64,000 bases of DNA, from positions 4,556,845-4,620,844 of the forward strand of contig SMSO01000014.1 in the NCBI GenBank assembly GCA_004764695.1, read 5' to 3'. The stretch comes from Schizochytrium sp. TIO01 (taxonomy: Eukaryota; Sar; Bigyra; Thraustochytrida; Thraustochytriidae). A program made the position numbers and the translations under genes. Positions 34,222-43,304 of the stretch are shown piece by piece. A model generated the notes under the pieces. The model saw nothing but the letters and a program-made list of their open reading frames with translations, was not told where the DNA came from and did no database searches. Every line of letters starts with the position of its first letter. The first letter of the stretch is position 1.

Positions 34222-34556
34222 GCTGTTTCCACGGCTAAATGACAGTCTGAAAATGGCTCCGTTTCGTTGTTGTTGCGCGCCGCCATTTGGGGTTGCGCAG
34301 CAGCATCTCTCTAATGACCCCCTTTTCTAATGTTCCTCTCCTCCTCAGACCTCTTCGAATGACCATCGCCATGCGTTCTCTCAAAGGGCCTTCATAATTC
34401 CCCAACAATTCATGCCCTCGCTGTGATTTTATAGATTTTAAAGGCATCTCAAAGCCTCGCGATGACTCCATCTGTAATCCTAGTAAGCAGAAGAAGCAAA
34501 AGACGTTCAACAGCACAACTCGAGATCGCCAAGCGAACTCAGACGTGCCTGAGCCT

Positions 34557-34620
34557 GAATGAATGAATGAAGGAGTGAGTGAATGAATGAATGAATGAAT
34601 GAATGAAAAAATGAACGAAT
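34557..34620. repeat. (GAAT)n imperfect microsatellite
   Basis: GAAT/TGAA units with GAGT variants; the same unit as the repeats near 6.7 and 22.4 kb. Confidence 0.85.
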
Positions 34621-34713
34621 AAGAATCCAACCTGTAACTTTTGATTTGTGCCTCGGCTGTGTTTTCCTCTCGATGTAAAAGTGGGCTCTCTGCCCCCCTC
34701 TTCTCTTCCTGAA

Positions 34714-34732
34714 AGAGAGAGAGAGAGAGAGA
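34714..34732. repeat. (GA)n microsatellite
   Basis: Nine to ten AG units. Confidence 0.85.
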
Positions 34733-35669
34733 TTAAAATAAACAATAATAAGAAAGTGGGAAAGGAAAAGATGCGAAGAATACTTCTTGAACAAGCAAAT
34801 GCCAACTCATTCCTCGCAATCCCTGAGATGGAGAAACGTGATGAGCGAAAGCGATTGCGGAATCTTCAGATTTCTTGGCATCTTGCGCATAAGGCGAGCT
34901 CCAAGAAAGGTTTCAGGATTGGTTCCCGGCGCGAGTTTGATCTCCGGTTGGGCTTTCTTTGTGAGTCTTCAATCCCGTTTTCTCTAAAGATATATATATA
35001 TATATTATTTTATTTTATTTTATTTTTTCCCAAAATCAAACAAATTCGTTTACAATTCTGCGAGTTCTTCGTGGAGCACAGACAACCCGCGTCCGCTCCA
35101 CAGACCCACGCGAGGATGCATGCTGGCGGGCGTCGCGGATGCTCAGACGTTACCTTCCCCAGCTTTGCTCTGCCAGCAAAGGCTCCAGTCATCGACTTCG
35201 AATAAACATCTTGCGAGGGAGGGACCGTTCTACGAAATAGTTGCGAATCAATGTAGCACAAAAAATAGCACAAGTCTTCAGGCTGTCGGCCCAGAAGCAG
35301 AACTCCCAAAGGCACCCGTGGCCCACGAAAAACGCCATACTAAGTAGAGCAAGCTAGGCGAAATAGGGGTTAGGGAATGAGTCTTGCTGGGGACAGAGCA
35401 TTATAGCACTCTCCCGGCACCATCGTGGTGAGAAATTACCGCGACCTGGAATGAATGTAATGCAATGTAAAATGTCAAAGAATCAATCTATGCAAAACAA
35501 TCTGGCAGAGCAGACTTAATCGTGAAGGTCTATAGGGCGAGTAAGCTTGGTCCTGTATTTTGAAGTTAAATACGACGCAATCAGGGAGGTCGATTAAACA
35601 CTTGAGATTGTAGAATGAATTAATATACATGGATATCTATCTGCTAATCTGTTTTGATTTCGTTTGACT

Positions 35670-37763
35670 TTATGATTCCTGCGCAGCAAAGGCGGTGAGG
35701 GCCGCTACCATGACAGTCTTGATCGGGACGCCATGGAGGTCAGCGAGCCTCTTACAATCGTCGAACTCTGGTTTCGCCGAGAGCCTCCTGCTTGCGGTCT
35801 GGGAATTGGCCTTGAGCGTCCCAGATCCTGCGAAAGTGGTACGAGAGCTGCCGTGAATGCCAGGTTCGGAATCAGGAACTTCGGTCTGTACAACGATTGT
35901 GTCCTTATTACAGGCTTCTTCATGTGGCTGACCGAGGGATTGATCTTCTATGGTTGTGCCACTATGGAGCACGCCGCCTGCAGGATGGATAGAGTCGTGG
36001 GGACTAGAGGTATTAATAATCTCAGCTCCCTCGCGCGACTCTGGTTTGGAATCCCACGCCTGTTTAATACGGACTGGCCCAAAGCGGGTCTCCACTGTGT
36101 CAAAGGTGCGCGCGCAGGCTGTACGCTGCACTTGGTGGCGTCGCACACCAAAGGTTGTAGTTTCGCGAAAGACTACGGCAAGGATAGCGCCCTCGAGCTC
36201 AGGCGTGCAGAGCACACTGAGCTGCAACGCCGGGCGGTTCTTTTTCATGATAATGTTTGTGTACCAAGCATCTAAAGCACCAGCTTGAATGAGAACCGGG
36301 ATCATGTAGCCGGCAAGTTCTCCAGTCATGTCGTCTACATTACATTCAAGTACGCACAAGATATCGTCAGAATCTTGGCCGACAGTAGCGGCATGCGTAG
36401 CCAGCGGCAAGGGTTTCTGCGTTGGAATATCAGTAGCTCCATCAATTGATTGTGATGGATTGACTGGAATTGAAGAAAGAGGCGAAGAAGAACAGAGTAA
36501 AGATTGTGATTTGTCCTTTTCAAGCCCAAAGGCAAACTTTGCAGCAGAGGCTGCCAAAGATTTCTGGAGGCTCTCGACACGATTCTTTTGAAACATTTCA
36601 GATATGGTCTGCAGATTGGGAAAGGTTTGCGAATAATCGACTTCGGAAAGGCGTGTCTCTAAGGGGGCACCGTGCACTCCAACATCGGAACCCGTAAGTT
36701 GCGGTGTAAAGTGTTTAGCGAGATATTTTTCTATCTTTTTATTATGGAGGTCGTTCTGTTCAATTGGAATAGAGGAGTCATGGCTGTGCTGGTGTTCCCC
36801 ATGGCTATGTCCATGACCACCATGGCTATGACCGTGACCTCCGTGGCTATGAGCATGACCTCCGTGGCTATGAGCATGACCTCCATGACTATGACCATGG
36901 CCATGTGCCTGATCATGGCTTGAAGGAGCATTGTTATTGTTGCTATGCGAGCTATTTGTATGAATTTCGTGACCCGCATGGTTATGTTTGCTTGTCCCAG
37001 CTTGCTTAGGTTCTCCAATCATGATGCGGCAGATGTTGGGATACTCAGCGGGCTCACGTGTTCCCGCGCCGGACCCAGTGCGCTCCATTTTCCATTGGAG
37101 AGGCGGAAATGCGCCAAATCCATCAGGTTCTACAATGGCCCGCAATAAGCTTGCGGCTGTGGGCGTAACAAGCTCTCCCCGCATGATATCTGGAGCTCTG
37201 TGCACCACAAACTTGTCTTGGAGCAAGTTCAAAGTTGCTGGCGCAGGAACGGGCATTAGGCCGTGTTGCGCCATGACATATCCTTGAGCCATTGGTATGC
37301 TGCTGCAGTATACACGCGACACACCCATCATGTGAAGGCCCATGACGACACCAACGGTATCTACTATACTATCGATTGCTCCGACTTCATGAAAATGTAC
37401 ATTCTCCACTGTGGTTCCATGAACATGGGCCTCCGCATATGCAAGCTCCTTGAAAGCAGCAATAGCAGCGTTTTTGACTTCGCGTGGAAGAAGTGTACCC
37501 GATTCAATCAGTTCGCGAACACAATCAAAGTTACGCTCTACGTATTGTTCAACAATCACATCAACATGCACTTGAACTGCTGCGATGGCCCCAGCAGACT
37601 TGTGGACCCGCTCTGATCGAAGTTTCCACTGATCGGCAACACCACTCATGGACTTGAGCTTTATCTCTAGTTCGTTCAAGTCCAAGCCAGCGTCCACTAG
37701 TGCACCGAGAATCATGTCTCCAGCCGCACCGGCGAAGCAATCTATATAAGCAATTTTACCCAT
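35670..37763 (-). CDS. LarC-type nickel insertion protein (DUF111), nickel-pincer cofactor synthesis
   Basis: A 697-residue homologue of LarC, the CTP-dependent cyclometallase that inserts nickel into the pincer nucleotide cofactor of LarA-type racemases and epimerases. The LarC1 part starts at once with MGKIAYIDCFAGAAGDMILG, then VHFHEVGAIDSIVD (about 122-135) and HGLMPVPAPAT (about 167-177). A His-rich loop (about 260-329) has five heptads of the HSHGGHA type. After a 135-residue variable linker comes the LarC2 part: CNVDDMTGELAGY, MKKNRPAL (506-513) and ETTTFGVRR (534-542). It ends with EFDDCKRLADLHGVPIKTV, as in bacterial LarC. The start is the first ATG; the frame runs 51 codons further without another ATG. 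In Lactobacillus plantarum LarC is made by ribosomal frameshifting; here it is one frame. No larA, larB or larE is in the window. Confidence 0.92.
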   Translation of the reverse strand: MGKIAYIDCFAGAAGDMILGALVDAGLDLNELEIKLKSMSGVADQWKLRSERVHKSAGAIAAVQVHVDVIVEQYVERNFDCVRELIESGTLLPREVKNAAIAAFKELAYAEAHVHGTTVENVHFHEVGAIDSIVDTVGVVMGLHMMGVSRVYCSSIPMAQGYVMAQHGLMPVPAPATLNLLQDKFVVHRAPDIMRGELVTPTAASLLRAIVEPDGFGAFPPLQWKMERTGSGAGTREPAEYPNICRIMIGEPKQAGTSKHNHAGHEIHTNSSHSNNNNAPSSHDQAHGHGHSHGGHAHSHGGHAHSHGGHGHSHGGHGHSHGEHQHSHDSSIPIEQNDLHNKKIEKYLAKHFTPQLTGSDVGVHGAPLETRLSEVDYSQTFPNLQTISEMFQKNRVESLQKSLAASAAKFAFGLEKDKSQSLLCSSSPLSSIPVNPSQSIDGATDIPTQKPLPLATHAATVGQDSDDILCVLECNVDDMTGELAGYMIPVLIQAGALDAWYTNIIMKKNRPALQLSVLCTPELEGAILAVVFRETTTFGVRRHQVQRTACARTFDTVETRFGPVRIKQAWDSKPESREGAEIINTSSPHDSIHPAGGVLHSGTTIEDQSLGQPHEEACNKDTIVVQTEVPDSEPGIHGSSRTTFAGSGTLKANSQTASRRLSAKPEFDDCKRLADLHGVPIKTVMVAALTAFAAQES
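36800..36904. repeat. 21-bp coding minisatellite in the LarC His-rich loop
   Basis: Five 21-bp units encode HSHGGHA/HSHGGHG heptads on the minus strand, with synonymous and Ala/Gly differences between units. Confidence 0.9.
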
Positions 37764-39066
37764 ACTAAATGAGCTGTTTGCTGATTTCTCGAAACGGGGT
37801 TCAGTTTGCAGGGATATTTTTTGACAATTTCTACACGCAGGTACAAGCAATTTATTCTTTTTCTGGCTAGCTGCGGACGAACCTCTAGTGTTCTCCACAC
37901 CACAGAAACCAGCCACGAGACTATAGTCTCACCTTGTACGTACTAATGCTCAACTTGGGTGCTCGCCCTCGAGTTGGGGAACTGCTCGACCTTCAACTTC
38001 GAGCTTTTGCAGGAGACTTCAGAAAGTGTTTTCGTTCAGTGCCGGCGTCGCAAAGAACATTGCCTATGTTCGAGGGAGATTCCCTCAGTCAAACCTTAGT
38101 CTTAGCCCTCTCTGCGTTGCAGAGGAAAGGGTGCAGCAAGGAAAGCACAAACCTCGAACTGCCTTTTTTACTTCCGTTCAATTGCCTAAGTTGGTTATCT
38201 TTTGTCGGGCGCAGGGGGCGGCGTGAGAAGACCTTGGAGGTCCAAAACTCCTTCTTAGCAGCCACAGATACTTCCAGGTTCTGAGAATGGAACCAAAGGC
38301 AGAATCAACGCCTGCGTCGGAATAGCTGCAAGTTGCAGCAGGAGTTCAAGTTCTCATTCCTTTTGCATATCTACGGCAAGAATCCCAGAAATTCAGATCT
38401 TAATGTTCCCCCTTAAATATCAACCTTAAGCTTCTGATTGTTCCTTTCGACTACAGTTAAGGTATTTCAATACCGTGCACGGTAATAAAAAACTCTTTAA
38501 GTATCCGTTGACCGGGCATTGCCAAAGAACTTTTGATGCATAGTAGTAGGTAGGTGAGGAGCTGAAGGAGATAGGGAGAAGTATAATTAAAGGCAGACAT
38601 TCACTAAGATAATTGGGGTAAAAAAGGTTGCAGTGTACAAAGAGATTATTTATATTCATGAGAACGTAGCGTCTAACATTACAAATAGCGTTGACGATTG
38701 AAGAGCTGCTGGCCTGTGAAGTTTGCAGCAGTTGGAGTCAATAATTCTTCTAGTACGAGGTTCTTGTGTTTTTCATTATCAGCGTGTGCGTATGGACAAG
38801 TGAAATTGCTTAACACGTGGACGTCGTGAGTGCTGCCTTGAACAGGGCAATATTTCTTTGAGCTACTTCAGCAAGGTGTTCTGGTAAAAACCACTGAGCT
38901 AATTCGCGCAGGGTCAAGCGGAAGCTGGAGTCCGACGCCAAAGGATGCACAGGGACTGAATAACCTTGTAGCGCAGTAATTCGTGGTTGCTTTATCAAAA
39001 TTGTGGTGGTATTTCCTCTCAACTGTAATCAGAGACGTGGTTTGAAGCACTTTGGCCTGTGGCAAG
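37764..39066. other. Divergent intergenic region
   Basis: Lies between the ATGs of the LarC-type and CCDC42-type genes. Short open frames without motifs only. Both promoters must lie here. Confidence 0.5.
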
Positions 39067-40125
39067 ATGGCATTCCTAACACAGGAAGGTAAGATCCAAT
39101 ATGAAAATGTGGCGCAACCAGAGACGCGCGAGGAGAAAGGCGAGCTCGAAGCTCTGGTTTTCGGCGTGACCCAAACATCCCAATCTACACTTTTACTGAA
39201 GAAACGCAAAGAAATGCGCGAGGTAGACGAAGCGCTAAATTTCATGAAAGACGAGTTCAAGTCACGCATGGAATCATGTGACGAGCGACAGAGAAATTTT
39301 GAACTGAAGCAGCAAGAAATGAAAGAGCAAGTGCTTCGATTTGAAAAGTTTGTTCAAGAAAACGACGCGAAGCGTTCACGCGCAGAACAAAAGGCAAAGG
39401 TTGAAGCAAAAGCTCGTGTACAGCATGAAGAAAGAATCCGTCTTCTTACAGATACGCTTAGTGAAATGCAAATTGAGCGTGAGAAACTTGAAATGGACTT
39501 GGATCATTTGAAGCGGTATCAAATTTACCTTGACGGTGCAGTCGAAGCTTCCGAGGGCGAGTACGATGAGATCCCAGATATACTTAACCGCTTTAAAACG
39601 CTCAGGGGGGCGAACGAGGACCTCACTAAGCTTGTTGAAGAGGGCGAGCGGGAAATGGATGCCATTCGATCTCAGCTGAATCAGCTTCGACGCAATACGC
39701 AAAATCAGCTGCTTGTCAACAATAGTGAAATCCATGCAAACCAAAAGACCCTTGAAAACATGCGCGCGGTTGCAATTAAAGCAGATAATGAGCGTGAGCA
39801 GAGTGAACGTATTACCAAGGATTTGCAGCGCGAGTCGGGCCAGGTGATTATGTCAATAAAGAATCTGTATGCACGCTGCATTGCAACAGCGCGTTCCAAG
39901 GCTCGGCATGTGTCGAATGGTAGACATTCTACACAGCATGAGCAGCTTGCGGAATTCCTCAAAGTTATCCAATACCGTATTTCAGACTTAAATACTATCG
40001 ACAAGAATTTCGAGTCAGGTGGTAATCTCGAACTGCTTGAACAGCAAACGGCGCAACAACTCCAGCAACACCAACAGCAACTCACTCAATATCATGAAGA
40101 GGAGAATGGCCGAGCAAGGCGATAG
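39067..40125 (+). CDS. CCDC42/CFAP73-family coiled-coil protein (DUF4200), flagellar
   Basis: A 352-residue, almost wholly coiled-coil protein. Residues about 42-160 match DUF4200 of CCDC42, CFAP73 and CCDC38: LLLKKRKEMREVDEALN, then RFEKFVQENDAKRSRAEQKA, then a YQIYLDGAVE segment and EYDEIPDILNRFKTL (165-179). In Chlamydomonas a member (MIA2) tethers inner-arm dynein f; in mammals CCDC42 acts in the sperm head-tail apparatus. So an axonemal or basal-body role is likely, and the organism presumably has a flagellated stage. Residues 180-300 continue as coiled coil, and the C-terminus is Gln-rich. The ATG at 39067 sits in GGCAAGATGGCA, like the glyoxalase and LRR genes. Assignment within the family (CCDC42 or CFAP73) is not settled. 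Confidence 0.85.
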   Translation: MAFLTQEGKIQYENVAQPETREEKGELEALVFGVTQTSQSTLLLKKRKEMREVDEALNFMKDEFKSRMESCDERQRNFELKQQEMKEQVLRFEKFVQENDAKRSRAEQKAKVEAKARVQHEERIRLLTDTLSEMQIEREKLEMDLDHLKRYQIYLDGAVEASEGEYDEIPDILNRFKTLRGANEDLTKLVEEGEREMDAIRSQLNQLRRNTQNQLLVNNSEIHANQKTLENMRAVAIKADNEREQSERITKDLQRESGQVIMSIKNLYARCIATARSKARHVSNGRHSTQHEQLAEFLKVIQYRISDLNTIDKNFESGGNLELLEQQTAQQLQQHQQQLTQYHEEENGRARR

Positions 40126-41344
40126 AGCAATTGAATATTGTATTATATTTTTAGTGGATTTGCTGGGTAACCTTGAGTAAAATGCTATTTACGAATGAAT
40201 AACGTGTGTCTATTTTTTTTTGTTAATGTTCCGTGGCTATTTACGAACTTGCCTGTACAGGTTTGAGCAGCTCTTGTACTTCTTTTGGAATAGCGTGCTT
40301 GAGGATAAAGTTGCCTTCTTCTCATATATGGATTTAGCAGAAGTCAGTATTTCCTCTTCCTCTTCTGGATTATAAATAATAACAATAATAATTATTATTA
40401 GCAGCTGCTGGTAAGCTTGTTTCGCTCACCTTGAAAATTGACTGCACAAATTGCCTTTGCTCTCTTGGGGAATGGCTCTCTCAAGTTGATTCATCTTTCC
40501 TTACGAGGCCTCTTCCATCTTTTTTGTCTACGAGCAAATAGTGGTGTCTCCATTATACTTTGGGCTGTCTATATCACGTTACCTTGTTCATTAGTTGTTT
40601 AGACTACGCTTTTGTTTTTATGCAAATGTTGTTATTGCTGATGAAGCTACTGCCTACTGCCTCCTGCCTACAAGTCCAAATTCAACATTTTCTTGCCTTC
40701 GATTTTCCTATCCACTAATTTTCTAACAGAAGACAACAGTTTTAAAGGTGGTGGCAACGCTGGACGAGACTAGGTTCTTCCTCCTGGTAGGTTATCTCTT
40801 TCCAACTACTTTAATCTGCATCACCTCCGGCTCCTCTCGCGTCTCTCGCGCACGCATTAGATATGCTCGCCCTCGAGGTCAACCGCTCCTTTAACTACAA
40901 GTGACCAATACATGCAAAGCGCATTTAACTGTTTTTTCCACAAGTCAAACAAACCGCCCTCAAATAGCCTATAGCTACTACGCCACAGAAGATCTGTCAA
41001 TGTTTTAGGTACCCTTCCTATGTCTCACATATCGAATTAGCAGTTTCCATATTTGCGCTTACAAGCCCTGTCTGGAATCATCATGATCATCAACAAGTCT
41101 AGGTTACACCTTCTCGCTCGTTGGCACGGCTGCAACGTCACTTTCCGGCGAGCAGTGGTCATGAATGCTATTATAATTCGATGTTGGCATGACTGACTGC
41201 CAAGATCGCTCAATCTCTCGAACTCGTCCATTTAGACACCCCACCCTGCCTCAATTCGATGCAGTAGTGAATTTCCATCAGCTTTCATCACACTGGAGCC
41301 GCAGAAAGAACACCACGAAAAGGCAGCTGACTTAATCTATCACA

Positions 41345-41400
41345 CATAGCAAACATAGCAAACATAGCAAACGTAGCAAACGTAGCAAACGTAGCAAACG
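41345..41400. repeat. 9-bp minisatellite, unit CATAGCAAA/CGTAGCAAA
   Basis: Six units: three CATAGCAAA then three CGTAGCAAA, so the variants are grouped, which suggests slippage after a single change. Confidence 0.9.
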
Positions 41401-41599
41401 TCTTGGTATTCTGCAGATATCCTTCCCCAGGCAGGCCATCCCAGTTAGAACTAAGTGGGTAACCAGCTGCACGCAGACAAGCGTGCCAGGGAGTAGACCG
41501 TCTTAGGCGTGTCACTGGTTGCAGTGGGAATGCATGCAGATTGCATATTCACTCACGTTCACTCGCATTCTCTCGTATTCACTCATATCACCGCCCTTT

Positions 41600-41617
41600 T
41601 GCAATGCATGCATTGCA
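41600..41617. repeat. 18-bp perfect palindrome
   Basis: TGCAATGCA followed directly by its reverse complement; contains ATGCAT at the centre. Confidence 0.85.
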
Positions 41618-41655
41618 GAGAGACACAGCTAAGCACCTTAGCCGTAAGCGCTACA

Positions 41656-41684
41656 AGTAAGTAAGTAAGTAGGTAAGTAGGTAG
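41656..41684. repeat. (GTAA)n/(GTAG)n microsatellite
   Basis: About seven AGTA units with GTAG variants. Confidence 0.85.
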
Positions 41685-43304
41685 TACTGTAATGTAAGCC
41701 TTGTCGCGTAGAGGCATTGCCTATATTTCTATTGTGGAGGGAATAATCTTCTTCGAGGCAGTTTGTTTCACTTTCCGGGTCTCTATAAGTCATTGGCGCG
41801 TTGTTTGTTGCGTAGTGGGACATGAACTGTTTATTCACTATCATTCATTTACTCGCCCATTGAGCGATTGATTGATTTGAATATCATTTGCAATCAGTGC
41901 TATTATCCGCAGAGACAGTCAGACAAATAGAGACAGACGCCCAGCCAGCGGTAGAAGGGCTCACCAGCGCCAGCCTCCGCGGCCCACCAGACCCAGCGGC
42001 GAAGAGCGACCTGGACAGGCGTCCAGCCAACGCCGCTCGCGGCCCCCCTTGCTTGCTCCCCGCTTCGCCCCTTCGCTTGCCTTGTTCGTTCATTCAGTAG
42101 TTGGCGCAATTCAAAGCCAAGTGGATCAATCCTTCGCGAGCTTCCCTCCTTTTCTTCAACGCTGCCTTCTCGTCCTCGACCTCTTAGACACTGACCGTAG
42201 AGACTTCAGCGTGGACAACAGCCTGTGTCATCGTTCACCCACTTTTCTTTGCTGCAGTTTCCTCTCGCTTCTTCTTTCTTATTGCTTGCGCCAAATCGTT
42301 AAATTATCTGAGGTGTCGAAGTAGAGCGCGTTCGACAGATTTAACCTTAAAATTGGACATTGTTGACAACGACATCGAACTGGTGGATTGATACAGCAGC
42401 TTATCTTTTGCGACAGGTGTTCGCCCTCAGCTATTCTTACATTTGTGGTGTAGGCTGGTCGATTACTATCGATTGAGTCATTGGCACCGAGGGCCATTTC
42501 CACTGCCATAGATTATTTTAGACACAACACTCGACTTGACAAAAGGCGCATCCTGAACTGCGCATCGTACGAGGTATTTTTTGTTTTGAAGTGACCTTCT
42601 GATTGCAATTTAAACGACTAGAGGCGACTCCACCAGAGAATCTTGGCGATTTTCAAGCGTGGACGGGGTATCTTCAGAGGCTCAAGCCCACGGAAAGCTC
42701 TGTCATAAAGGCAAGCATCTGAAACGAAACAATTTGAAAAGAGCCTACGGGAGACTCTTTAACAGCCGTTCATCCCCGTGCTCATCTTCTCAATCCTTAC
42801 TTCTTTTGTTCGTGATTGTGGCTTTTCTCCATTAGTGAACCTGCTTAGATACGATTGAGCTTGGATAGACTTCTGGGTTTGCAAAAGAGCAAACTACCTT
42901 TGCTAGGAAGGAAGGCACAAAGGGCTTCCCAAGCTTTTTTAATAAACCCCTGCAACAGCGTATTATCTATTTTTGGATTCTCACTGTCCATCAGTCTTAC
43001 TGACTCTAAGTCTGCACGTTGTTTTACAACCCTGAACATCTACCTAGTGTTGTGGTTTGAGATTACTTTTCACAGTGAAGAGCCTTATACCTCTCTATAC
43101 GGATTGGCTGCACTCGCATCCACTTAGAGTGGGTAGCTGAGAAAGCACGCCGAAATAGGCTGCAAGGCCTGCTCCATTTGCGAGCGAGGTCAACAGCTAC
43201 TAAGTAAGTGATTCTGAGCTCTACAAGTCTAGCATTCTAGCACTCTAGCATTCTAGCCTGCGTTGGGGCTAAGCCTTGAAGCCTTAACGTACCAACTATT
43301 CATC

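Larger units (their letters stand above)
31052..35669. other. Gene-poor region
   Basis: From 31.1 to 33.3 kb I see no gene; it is A/T-rich with short (ATCG) runs near 31980. A protein-like, possibly spliced stretch lies at about 33.3-34.2 kb on the minus strand (separate entry). From 34.5 to 35.0 kb there are (GAAT)n, (GA)n and (TTTTA)n repeats. Confidence 0.5.
40126..43304. other. Intergenic region with small repeats
   Basis: No gene supported. Contains an AATAAT/ATTATT palindromic patch near 40380, a 9-bp minisatellite (41345-41400), imperfect 10-bp units resembling ATTCACTCAC (about 41547-41590), an 18-bp palindrome (41600-41617) and (GTAA)n (41656-41684). A short GC-rich patch lies at 41.93-42.07 kb. 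The right part should hold the promoter of the Gln-rich gene. Confidence 0.5.

Noticed and set aside
34648-35205. 185-codon plus-strand frame
   Set aside because: It crosses (GA)n and (TTTTA)n repeats giving Glu-Arg and Tyr/Phe runs; no domain.
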